Part shown: positions 1 to 6,939 of the stretch, piece after piece | Layout: each line of letters starts with the position of its first letter | Numbering within the stretch: the stretch's first letter is position 1 | From: a virus | Virus record (IMG/VR): IMGVR_UViG_3300007722_001182 | Span: 1 to 21,970 of that record | DNA: 21,970 nt | Reading direction: 5' to 3' (one strand) | Translations under genes and position numbers: made by a program | The notes under the pieces: generated by a model | Told to the model about the DNA's origin: nothing | Databases searched by the model: none | What the model saw: the letters and a program-made list of their open reading frames with translations, nothing else

Positions 1-2
1 TC

Positions 3-905
3 ACAACTAGCGCACTGTCGGCATCTGGCGCGAATTTAACATCCGCTGACATAACGGGTGTGGTCACTACAGGCAACATCACGGCTACAGGTGGTACAAT
101 AGGCGGATGGAATTTAAGTACTACTACACTAACGAGTAATAACGTTGAGATAAGCAATGCGGGTAAAATCCGAATGGGCCCAAGTGGCGGGCCAACAAGC
201 AGTGCAGTTGGTCAAGAATTAGCTGGTGTTTATATGGACGGAACTGGAGCCTTCTTTGTTTCAGATGGTGGCATTGGATCTGCCGAAGGATATATGAAAT
301 TTGATGCGTCATCTAGTACATTTGAATTACAGACGGCTACGGGTGCGCTTACATTTAAGTCCGACGGAACAGTTGCTTCACCAGATTACCTAATTGAAAG
401 AAGCAGATTGTTTGGCTCTGGCACAGATGGGGACGCAACATTAACTACGGGTACAAACCAAAGTACAATTGCGTCAACCTATGATTCACACAATAGCACC
501 GCAAACTTATGGTTATTGATTAGAGACGCATATACTGACGATTTAACAATCAACAGTAGTGTAACTCTCGATACAAATGGATATAGACTATTTGTAAAAG
601 GAACCCTAACCAACAACGGAACAATTAGAAATAACGGTTCCTCTGGTGGCAACGGGTCAGGCAGAGCGACAGTAGGGTCAGCTGGTGCTGGTGGAACTGG
701 ATCTACACTAAATGCCGGAACCTCAGGAGTTGTGGGTGGAGCAGGTGGATTCGGTAATGACGGAGACGGCGCAGCAGGTGGAGGTTCTGGTGGTAGTGGT
801 GGAATAATACTTATTTCAGCTAGAATTATAGTTAATAATGGTACTATTGAATCAACCGGAGGTGCTGGTGGTAATGGCGCGAATGGCGTAACGTCTGGAG
901 CATAA
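3..905 (+). CDS. Tail fibre protein with glycine-rich distal tip (5' end outside window)
   Basis: The frame is open to the left edge, so the protein starts outside the window; the GTG at 60 is just the first start-like codon and is not a credible N-terminus. The visible part begins with Ser/Thr/Ala/Gly-rich fibre sequence (TSALSASGANLTSADITG), then a GGWNLS...ISNAGKIRMG segment typical of phage fibre shafts. After RDAYTDDLTINSSVTLD comes a beta-helix-like stretch of GTLTNNGTIRNNG type, then about 90 residues rich in GG, GAGG and GGSGG. Glycine-rich tips of this kind occur in receptor-binding phage adhesins and can pack as polyglycine-II helices. The gene ends at TAA 903-905, only 15 nt before the next gene in the same frame. 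Fibre is well supported; receptor recognition by the tip is inferred from the family style. Confidence 0.8.
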   Translation, partial: TTSALSASGANLTSADITGVVTTGNITATGGTIGGWNLSTTTLTSNNVEISNAGKIRMGPSGGPTSSAVGQELAGVYMDGTGAFFVSDGGIGSAEGYMKFDASSSTFELQTATGALTFKSDGTVASPDYLIERSRLFGSGTDGDATLTTGTNQSTIASTYDSHNSTANLWLLIRDAYTDDLTINSSVTLDTNGYRLFVKGTLTNNGTIRNNGSSGGNGSGRATVGSAGAGGTGSTLNAGTSGVVGGAGGFGNDGDGAAGGGSGGSGGIILISARIIVNNGTIESTGGAGGNGANGVTSGA

Positions 906-908
906 AAC

Positions 909-913
909 AGGAG
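909..913 (+). promoter_or_regulatory. Shine-Dalgarno (AGGAG) of the second glycine-rich gene
   Basis: AGGAG lies 7 nt upstream of ATG 921. It is the clearest Shine-Dalgarno match seen before any start in the window. It favours separate translation of the downstream gene over simple readthrough of the upstream fibre stop. Confidence 0.65.
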
Positions 914-920
914 AATAAAA

Positions 921-1439
921 ATGGCATTTTTAGCAGGCGCAGCAGGTGGATTGGGAGCAGCAGGTAGTACTGGAGTAGCTGTTTCACGATTAGATGTGAT
1001 AGATCCTCACATAGTAATTATGATGAGGGATGTAATGGACGGGTCTGAATCAGCAGTCAAACTAAAGGTATCGGGCGCGGCTGGATCAGGTGGTGGTGGT
1101 GGTGGAATATCCCTCGACGGAAGTGGAGATTCAGCCCCCGGATCTACTCCAGCAGCAGGAGCTACGGTTAATTCTTGTATAGTTACCAACTCTGCCGTTG
1201 CTGGCGGACAGGGAGCAGCTGGCGATGGGACAGGTGTATCGGCATCCAGCGGTGCTGGTGGAGGCGGCTCAGGTGGAAACGGTGGAGCGATTGTTATTAT
1301 AACCACAAGTACTAGTGTGGGTACTACTAATGTAACTGGAGGATCGCTTGGAAGCAGGGGGAGTATGGGGTCATTTACAAATAGTGCCTCCAACGGAAGT
1401 GCAGGGAATTCTGGCACGGTCATACACATCCAAATATAA
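921..1439 (+). CDS. Glycine-rich adhesin-like protein
   Basis: This 172-residue protein has a short hydrophobic/Gly-Ala start (MAFLAGAAGGLGAAGSTG), a folded-looking segment (SRLDVIDPHIVIMMRDVMDG), then a long glycine-rich part with a (G)6 run and GGGGSGGNGG, closing with beta-strand-like sequence GTVIHIQI. The GGNGGAIVIITT segment parallels GGSGGIILISA in the upstream fibre, so the two proteins share a module type. It lies 15 nt after the fibre stop, in the same frame, with its own Shine-Dalgarno. Position and composition recall the T2/T6 arrangement of fibre gp37 followed by a glycine-rich adhesin gp38, but I see no convincing sequence match to gp38. It may instead be the split-off end of the upstream fibre. 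Role in receptor binding is inferred. Confidence 0.65.
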   Translation: MAFLAGAAGGLGAAGSTGVAVSRLDVIDPHIVIMMRDVMDGSESAVKLKVSGAAGSGGGGGGISLDGSGDSAPGSTPAAGATVNSCIVTNSAVAGGQGAAGDGTGVSASSGAGGGGSGGNGGAIVIITTSTSVGTTNVTGGSLGSRGSMGSFTNSASNGSAGNSGTVIHIQI

Positions 1440-1731
1440 TCTATCAAGGAGCCGTATCGAACACGATCACCTGTACTAACCTATTCGTTGACGCTAGAGC
1501 CAAATCAGCGTAACAGGATCAATACGCTTAACGGGTTCAGGCAACAAGTCACGCATTAGACACGGTTTTTTCTCTCCACAGGTTATGGTTCGTTCGAGTC
1601 TACCGACCCGTATCCGGCGATTAGGATAGTTATTGCTAATAGGTATTTTTCCGTTTCCGTCCTTCTTATTGGTTGAGAACGTAATCTACTGTATGTAGTA
1701 AGATAAATGCAAACTAAATCCACAGTACCCA
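1440..1731 (+). other. Gap in fibre region without an intact gene; possible decayed fibre sequence
   Basis: No intact gene, tRNA or clear hairpin terminator is seen. Short protein-like stretches occur in different forward frames one after another: YQGAVSNTITCTNLFVDAR near 1442-1514, SVTGSIRLTGSGNKSRIR near 1508-1565, and GYGSFESTDPYPAIRIVIAN near 1581-1640. Each is ended by a stop. Base composition matches the G+C-richer fibre genes around it rather than the AT-rich spacers elsewhere. A frameshifted remnant of a fibre gene would explain this; random open stretches are the alternative. Confidence 0.35.
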
Positions 1732-2466
1732 ATGGCTGACATAAGAAAACGTGTAGCAGAGAAAACGGCACAGGCTATAACTATTACGCCAAACGTTTCT
1801 ACGCTCGGCAAGACTATAAACGCATACGCTGTCAGCAGGGGCGAAACGGCGAACGGTACTGTTTCAGGTTCAATTCAAGTAGACCACGACGCAACTACAA
1901 ACTTTGTATCTGGAGAGCATTTCACTCAAGCTAACATCACAACCGTTGGAACGGTAACAGCAGGAAGCGTAGCAGCAATTCTCCCAGCGGACATCCTTTC
2001 GGGTTCTATAAATAACAATAATTGGAGTGGAGTTGATCTATCAGTGGTCAATGGTGGAACGGGATTATCTTCTGTGACATCTAATGCCATTCTTAAAGGA
2101 AATGCGACAGGCGCTCTAGTAGTTTCAGGTGTAACAATTGATGCCAGTAATCAAATAACAGCCGCTGATTTTATTCTATCATCCGATATTAAATTGAAAC
2201 GAAATGTTGAACCATTGAATAATTCATTGATTCATATTCAGCGATTAAATGGCATTCGTTATAATTTAAAAGGTGAGCCTAATTCTAGAAAACGCTTGGG
2301 TGTAATTGCTCAGGATGTTGAAGCGGTATATCCAGAAGCGGTAATATTAAAAGAAGATGGTTTCAAAGGAGTCTCATATAATCAATTGGTTCCTGTATTG
2401 CTTGAAGCAATTAAAGAACTGAATGTTAGGGTTGAATATTTAGAGGGTAAATTAGATGCCAGGTAA
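1732..2466 (+). CDS. Short tail fibre with C-terminal S74 intramolecular chaperone
   Basis: The 244-residue protein has phage fibre sequence at residues 40-140 (VDHDATTNFVSGEHF, VVNGGTGLSSVTSNAILKGN). A peptidase S74 / endosialidase-type chaperone domain covers about 148-240. The domain shows the SDIKLK start with Ser151 and Lys156 spaced as the Ser-Lys dyad of known members, then LGVIAQDVEAVYPEAV and the coiled-coil end LLEAIKELNVRVEYLEGKL. In this family the domain trimerises, folds the fibre and cuts itself off just before the Ser. The mature fibre would then be only about 150 residues, short for a fibre, so this may be a fragment of a longer ancestral gene or a small accessory fibre. No Shine-Dalgarno precedes ATG 1732, and a TAA at 1699 blocks an upstream extension. 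The 3' end overlaps the next gene by 11 nt. Confidence 0.85.
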   Translation: MADIRKRVAEKTAQAITITPNVSTLGKTINAYAVSRGETANGTVSGSIQVDHDATTNFVSGEHFTQANITTVGTVTAGSVAAILPADILSGSINNNNWSGVDLSVVNGGTGLSSVTSNAILKGNATGALVVSGVTIDASNQITAADFILSSDIKLKRNVEPLNNSLIHIQRLNGIRYNLKGEPNSRKRLGVIAQDVEAVYPEAVILKEDGFKGVSYNQLVPVLLEAIKELNVRVEYLEGKLDAR

Positions 2467-2974
2467 ATTATCGGAATTAATGATAGAAACAGGATTCCCA
2501 TTGGCAACTAGCTTTAATTTATTAGTCGTCGATTTAGGATTCACGGGTGGATCGATGTCTGATTTTAAATTCACAGGAATAGAATTTGCATCCACCGCGA
2601 TCGGTATTCTGAAAATATTGTCTCCACAGTTAGCACCATCCGGATCAACTGATTTGTCTAGAACCGGCGCTGGTAGCAAGGCGTATACATGTGATACGAA
2701 TGTATTAACCATTAATAAACAAAAAACATCAGGAACGGAAGATAATTTACGAATAGATGTCAACGGAACCACTATATTAACTCATATTGAATATGTCGAT
2801 ACGACTACATTGATTGGTACGGCTGACACTTATAAATTTGTGGGCGTTAATATTGGCGGTACAGGAACCGTTGATTATTCGGTAAGTTGTTCATATGCAG
2901 GAGACTTCAATGGAACTATAAATGGAAATACAACCACAATGACTGTTGATGACAGCGATGCAGGTGGAATTTAA
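2456..2974 (+). CDS. Small beta-rich protein, probable fibre- or virion-associated
   Basis: I do not recognise a family. The 172-residue protein is rich in Gly, Thr, Ser and hydrophobic residues in alternating patterns (FKFTGIEFASTAIGILKIL, TADTYKFVGVNIGGTGTVDYS, NGTINGNTTTMTVDDSDAGGI), which suggests a beta-sandwich. There is no signal peptide or membrane segment. Its start overlaps the end of the S74 fibre gene by 11 nt, so the two are translationally coupled, which points to a structural or fibre-accessory job. A weak GAGGG about 10 nt upstream may serve as ribosome binding site. It is the last gene of the fibre block; an AT-rich spacer follows. Confidence 0.6.
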   Translation: MPGKLSELMIETGFPLATSFNLLVVDLGFTGGSMSDFKFTGIEFASTAIGILKILSPQLAPSGSTDLSRTGAGSKAYTCDTNVLTINKQKTSGTEDNLRIDVNGTTILTHIEYVDTTTLIGTADTYKFVGVNIGGTGTVDYSVSCSYAGDFNGTINGNTTTMTVDDSDAGGI

Positions 2975-3041
2975 TATAAGTTAATTTATTAATGAATTAT
3001 TCAATAATATAAATTCATATTCGAATTATACGATTAAAATC

Positions 3042-3061
3042 TATATTTATATATATTTATA
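3042..3061 (+). promoter_or_regulatory. Tandem TATTTATA motif upstream of glycan operon (candidate late promoter)
   Basis: Two copies of TATTTATA at 3044-3051 and 3054-3061 are spaced exactly 10 bp apart, 30-48 nt before ATG 3092. They lie in the 117-nt AT-rich spacer 2975-3091, which holds no gene. The same octamer (last base A or G) precedes four other units in this window. It is the reverse complement of the T4 late box TATAAATA, but lies ahead of + strand genes. Promoter function is inferred from recurrence. Confidence 0.45.
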
Positions 3062-3091
3062 ATTAAAGTAAATAATACACGGTTATATTGA

Positions 3092-4087
3092 ATGAAAAAT
3101 AATTTGGTTTTAGATTGTATCCGAGATGGTGGGGCGATAAAACCCTTGCTGGTGAACAGTGATAGGACGAATGGACTTGGGTTGATGAATCCATCAATTT
3201 ATATTGACAATGGAAAAATAATAGGGATCCTCAGACAAACTAACTATACATTCTACCATTCAGAACGGAAGTTATTCCAGCACCCGTCCGGTCCGTTGTC
3301 GTATATTCACCCAGAAAATGATTTAAAATTAAGGACGTGGAACTGGTACTTTGAACTAGATTCTGAACTTAATATGACCAAATGTGTTCAAATAGATACG
3401 TCCAAATTTGATACGTATGAACCTCTTTGGGATTTTGTTGGCTTAGAAGATGCTCGTATTTTCAGATGGGGCGGGAAATTATATCACTCTGGAGTAAGAA
3501 GAGACACTACTCCCATCGGGCAGGGTAGGATGGAAATTTCTGAACTTAAAATATCTGGGCCAGCAGTATTTGAAATATCTAGAGTTCGTATAGAAACCCC
3601 AAATGATCCAGATTCATATTGTGAAAAAAACTGGATGCCTGTCATTGACAAGCCGAATCACTATATCAAATGGACGAACCCAACCGAATTAGTTAAAGTT
3701 GATATTTTAACTGGAAAATCTGAAACAATAGCAATAACAAATAAAGTTGATTTGCCTAGAGATTTACGAGGTGGTTCTCAGGTAATCCCATATAATGATG
3801 GGTATATTGCGATCACACATGAAGTTGATTTATTCAATAGTAGAGAAGGAAGAAAAGATGCGGTATACTATCATCGATTTATAATATGGGATGCGGAATG
3901 GAATATAATAAAATGTTCTGATGCGTTTCACCTTATGGATGCCGACGTTGAATTTTGTATCGGAATGGCTGAACTAGGAGATTCGTTTTTATTTACCTTC
4001 GGATTTCAGGATAACGCGGCGTTTGTACTAAAGGCTAAAAAGTCAACAATAGAAAATTTCATATTTAATACAGAAAACGATGGATAG
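3092..4087 (+). CDS. GH130/GH43-like five-bladed beta-propeller, predicted glycan-active enzyme
   Basis: The 331-residue protein has the spaced motifs of the GH130/GH43/DUF377-like propeller class: MNPSIYIDNGKIIGILR (32-48), GLEDARIF (117-124, like the EDxR motif of mannoside phosphorylases), EKNWMPV (178-184), RGGSQVI (226-232), ITHEVD (241-246) and FCIGMAE (288-294). Members of this superfamily hydrolyse or phosphorolyse glycosidic bonds, with acidic residues at the blade centres. I cannot assign the substrate or confirm all catalytic residues. No signal peptide is seen, so it is cytoplasmic or virion-bound. It heads a three-gene overlapping set with a methyltransferase fusion and a glycosyltransferase, so it probably belongs to a sugar-modification pathway. 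No Shine-Dalgarno is present; ATG 3092 follows ACGGTTATATTGA. The 3' end overlaps the next gene by 8 nt. Confidence 0.65.
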   Translation: MKNNLVLDCIRDGGAIKPLLVNSDRTNGLGLMNPSIYIDNGKIIGILRQTNYTFYHSERKLFQHPSGPLSYIHPENDLKLRTWNWYFELDSELNMTKCVQIDTSKFDTYEPLWDFVGLEDARIFRWGGKLYHSGVRRDTTPIGQGRMEISELKISGPAVFEISRVRIETPNDPDSYCEKNWMPVIDKPNHYIKWTNPTELVKVDILTGKSETIAITNKVDLPRDLRGGSQVIPYNDGYIAITHEVDLFNSREGRKDAVYYHRFIIWDAEWNIIKCSDAFHLMDADVEFCIGMAELGDSFLFTFGFQDNAAFVLKAKKSTIENFIFNTENDG

Positions 4088-5960
4088 AGCTTATATTATA
4101 AATTACTTACGTTCTAAAATAAATGCTAACGATTATCTAGAAATTGGATACGGCGATGGTGTATGTTTCAGCACGATAGAATGTAAAAACAAAACGGCGG
4201 TGGATCCATTTGTAACTGATACACTTGATGTGGTGACGTTAGAATCGGACGCTTTCTTTTTGAAAAATAAAAATACGTTTGATTTGATTTTTATCGATGG
4301 ATTGCACCACTCAGACCAATTATATCGTGATATATCAAATTCATTAGATATATTAAACAAAGGTGGTTGGATAGCTATACATAATACGCTACCGTATACA
4401 AATCAGATGCAAGAAGTCCCATATCAAGGCGGGTTATGGACTGGTGATTGTTTGAAGGCGGTCGTTAGTGCCAGACAAACTATTCCTAATATAGATGTTT
4501 TTACAATAGACATTGATTACGGATTAACAATAATCAGAAAATCAGAAAATGATACTGATCTATTGGAACCAATTCTAGATATGAGTTATGACTCATTTTT
4601 GAAAAATAAGATCAAATGGTTAAACGTAATAAATATATTCGACTTTTATAGCATGTTTGCTGGTTCTAACCACACTCAGTTATTAGATCACTACATACAT
4701 TACCCTCAATGCGATTTAATCAATTTCAACATGGGGGTATTTTATGAAAGCATTGGTCAGACCGCCGCGGCTATCTCATTTTATGTGCGATGTTCCGAGC
4801 GAACGAATGATGTTTTGTTACAATACGAATCAATGCTCAGAGCCGGGCTGTGTTTCGAAAAACAAGGAATACGAGACACTTCAGTTATAGGATTGTATCA
4901 GCACGCAGTTTCGTTACTACCGTGGAGACCCGAGGGGTATTTCCTATTAAGTAGATTCTATGAACATTCAACACGATGGTTTGACGGATATACTATGGCA
5001 TCTATTGCCGAAAAGATGGTTAATTTTAATTCACATCCGCTTAGGACAAATGTGGAATATCCAGGACCATACGGAATATTGTTTGAAAAGGCGGTAGTAT
5101 CATGGTGGTGCGGTCTATGCGCAGAATCTATAGACCTGTTTAAACATCTACTATTGAATTATAATCTATCTACAATACATCGTGAGTCGTGTATCACTAA
5201 TTTACTTAGATTGGATGGTTCTTCGCTAACTAATGGATTTAAATTCGACGGTGTTAATCATGAGATATTAGAATCATACAAGCATTTGAATTTATATTAT
5301 GATAGTTCACATGAAAACTTGAAAATAAAATTCGATGGATCCGATTTGATTAAACGAAACCACTCAGAAGCGTTTCAGGACATGTTTGTATTAACTGCGT
5401 TAGGTGGTAAGATGAATGGTAGTTATTTGGAAATAGGTGCTGGTTGTCCTGTTTTTGGAAACAATACGTATCTCCTTGAATCTGAATTTGATTGGAGTGG
5501 TATCTCGATTGATATTGTGCCGGATACAGTTGATACCTTTAATTTGAATAGAAAAAATAAGGCAATATTGGCCGATGCGTTGGAAGTTAATTATGAAGAA
5601 CTATTAAATAAAAATAACTTACCGAATTCAATAGATTATTTACAACTGGATTGCGACACACCTGAAGTCACATATAATATTTTATTGAGAATCCCATTTG
5701 ATGTATATAAATTTGGTGTAATAACATTTGAACACGACAGCTATGCCGATCCATCCAGTCCATTCAAACGAAAATCAAGAAAGTATTTAAAGAAACTTGG
5801 ATATGTTTTGGTTGTATCAAATGTGTCTCCCCGAGGTGATAATCCATTTGAAGATTGGTGGATACATCCTGATATCGTGGATGTTGATGTTTTAAAGAAG
5901 CTCGGTGATCTAACAAATGATAAAACAAAAGAATCCAATACTATATTTTTAAATAAATGA
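4080..5960 (+). CDS. Three-part fusion: SAM methyltransferase - TPR-like region - FkbM-type methyltransferase
   Basis: The 626-residue protein has three parts. Residues 10-150 look like a class I SAM methyltransferase: DYLEIGYGDG (18-27) as the SAM-binding motif, FDLIFIDGLHH (67-77), then GGWIAIHNTLP. Residues about 200-380 are helical, with TPR-like spacing (INFNMGVFYESIGQTAAAI, RAGLCFEKQG, PEGYFLLSRFYEHS), similar to the helical parts of some glycosyltransferase proteins. Residues 425-600 look like an FkbM-family methyltransferase: SEAFQDMFVL, YLEIGAGCPVFGNNTYLLE (449-467), GISIDIVPD, YLQLDCDTP (520-528). FkbM enzymes commonly O-methylate sugars or natural products. Two methyltransferases joined by a TPR-like arm would suit a glycan-modifying enzyme with two sites. 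The start overlaps the upstream gene by 8 nt, and the stop shares ATGA with the next. Substrate unknown. Confidence 0.72.
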   Translation: MDRAYIINYLRSKINANDYLEIGYGDGVCFSTIECKNKTAVDPFVTDTLDVVTLESDAFFLKNKNTFDLIFIDGLHHSDQLYRDISNSLDILNKGGWIAIHNTLPYTNQMQEVPYQGGLWTGDCLKAVVSARQTIPNIDVFTIDIDYGLTIIRKSENDTDLLEPILDMSYDSFLKNKIKWLNVINIFDFYSMFAGSNHTQLLDHYIHYPQCDLINFNMGVFYESIGQTAAAISFYVRCSERTNDVLLQYESMLRAGLCFEKQGIRDTSVIGLYQHAVSLLPWRPEGYFLLSRFYEHSTRWFDGYTMASIAEKMVNFNSHPLRTNVEYPGPYGILFEKAVVSWWCGLCAESIDLFKHLLLNYNLSTIHRESCITNLLRLDGSSLTNGFKFDGVNHEILESYKHLNLYYDSSHENLKIKFDGSDLIKRNHSEAFQDMFVLTALGGKMNGSYLEIGAGCPVFGNNTYLLESEFDWSGISIDIVPDTVDTFNLNRKNKAILADALEVNYEELLNKNNLPNSIDYLQLDCDTPEVTYNILLRIPFDVYKFGVITFEHDSYADPSSPFKRKSRKYLKKLGYVLVVSNVSPRGDNPFEDWWIHPDIVDVDVLKKLGDLTNDKTKESNTIFLNK

Positions 5961-6730
5961 TACCAACGATAGGAACTGCTATAATTAAAAATCCTCAATG
6001 GGTAACTCGATTGTATTACAGTATAGATTATCCAGTGGAAAACTTTATAATAATAAATAATAACCCAACAGGTGAACTATATCAACCGCTAGAGGATTTA
6101 AAGAAAATAAATCATTCATATGTTAAAAACTTACACATAGTACATCTTCCTGGTAATATTGGAGTTGGGGGTGCATGGAATCTTATTATAAAATCAAATC
6201 TAATGTCACCATATTGGATTATAACGAATGATGATATTGCGTTTTCTCCTGGGATGCTATCAACAATTGTCGAAAAAGCGAAAGATGATACCATTGGTAT
6301 GATACACGGCAACGGTGGTGATTTTGGAATTGGTGGATATGATTTGTTTTTAATAAAAGATTGGGTTATTAAACAAGTAGGTATTTTTGATGAGAATCTG
6401 TACCCGGCATATTGTGAAGATGCTGATTATATTATGCGTACATATTTAGAAAAAATCAAGGTGGGGATTCTTGATGTGAAATATCCACACGGAACAGGAT
6501 TTTCGGATGAATACTATCTACACGGGAGTCAAACTGGGAAAACATCAAAGAGCATTGGAGATCAATTGGATGCTATCAATTTGATAAATTTCGAATATAT
6601 GACTGATAAGTGGGGCGCCGGGTGGAGAACAGTTTCGCCTTCTCTACATCCATTTAATAATCCTACGCTTCCTGTAACTCATACAACATTTGATATAGAG
6701 TATGCAAGAAGAAAATTTCTGAAAATATGA
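5957..6730 (+). CDS. GT2-like glycosyltransferase (GT-A fold)
   Basis: The 257-residue protein starts with MIPTIGTAIIKNPQWVTRL and shows the GT2-type order: IIINNNPTGE (31-40), LPGNIGVGGAWN (64-75), WIITNDDIAF (87-96) with NDDI as the DXD-like metal/nucleotide-sugar site, and FDENLYPAYCEDADYIMR (144-161), where the acidic EDAD would include the catalytic base region. These enzymes move a sugar from a nucleotide-sugar onto an acceptor in the cytoplasm. It overlaps the methyltransferase fusion by 4 nt (ATGA) and is the last gene before a hairpin terminator, so the three genes form one unit. The target could be a host surface glycan, a virion protein or modified DNA; the sequence does not say which. 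Confidence 0.78.
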   Translation: MIPTIGTAIIKNPQWVTRLYYSIDYPVENFIIINNNPTGELYQPLEDLKKINHSYVKNLHIVHLPGNIGVGGAWNLIIKSNLMSPYWIITNDDIAFSPGMLSTIVEKAKDDTIGMIHGNGGDFGIGGYDLFLIKDWVIKQVGIFDENLYPAYCEDADYIMRTYLEKIKVGILDVKYPHGTGFSDEYYLHGSQTGKTSKSIGDQLDAINLINFEYMTDKWGAGWRTVSPSLHPFNNPTLPVTHTTFDIEYARRKFLKI

Positions 6731-6774
6731 TTGATCAATTAATAGCGACTGTTAATTGATCAAGTTCTTTTTTT
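6731..6774 (+). terminator. Rho-independent terminator after the glycan operon
   Basis: The inverted repeat TTGATCAATTAA (6731-6742) / TTAATTGATCAA (6752-6763) is perfect over 12 bp. It can extend inward by U-G, A-T and G-C pairs to a tight CGA loop, and is followed by TTC and seven Ts (6768-6774). It begins right after the TGA stop 6728-6730. It separates the glycan genes from the polyprotein gene. The rest of the spacer (6775-6939) is AT-rich, holds no gene, and has TATTTATT at 6815 and TATAAT at 6831. Confidence 0.85.
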
Positions 6775-6903
6775 AAGTCTTGTCTGGTAGTCTAGTAGTC
6801 GTCTTGCGAATACATATTTATTAAATTTGTTATAATCACATAATTATTACGAATCATTGGAATATTCACAGTAATGCGGAAAATCACTATTTGTTAGTAA
6901 TGA

Positions 6904-6913
6904 TATATTTATG
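6904..6913 (+). promoter_or_regulatory. TATATTTATG motif upstream of polyprotein gene (candidate late promoter)
   Basis: ATATTTATG, matching the shared ATATTTAT(A/G) element, ends 26 nt before ATG 6940. It is the last recognisable motif in the 209-nt spacer that follows the terminator. Function is inferred from its recurrence before other units. Confidence 0.4.
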
Positions 6914-6939
6914 ATTATACCAAAAGAAATAAATTTCAT

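Noticed and set aside
60-62. GTG as true start of the first fibre gene
   Set aside because: The frame is open to the left edge with fibre-like sequence before it, and no ribosome site precedes it.
640-900. Glycine-codon repeats as a CRISPR or DNA tandem repeat
   Set aside because: The periodicity comes from GGN codons in a glycine-rich protein; no fixed repeat unit or spacers are present.
1007-1447. 146-codon proline-rich minus-strand frame
   Set aside because: The Pro runs are the complement of Gly codons (GGN) in the adhesin gene, so they are an artefact of composition.
1583-1615. tRNA-like TTCGAGT T-loop sequence in the fibre gap
   Set aside because: The flanking bases do not pair as a T-stem and no matching anticodon or acceptor stems are found.
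3008-3032. Hairpin in the AT-rich spacer after the small beta-rich gene as terminator
   Set aside because: The possible ATGAATT/AATTCAT pairing is short with a long loop and no T tract, so it is not distinguishable from AT-rich background.
3044-3061. TATTTATA as T4-type late promoters firing on the minus strand
   Set aside because: No minus-strand gene follows any copy, while every copy sits at a similar distance before a + strand start.
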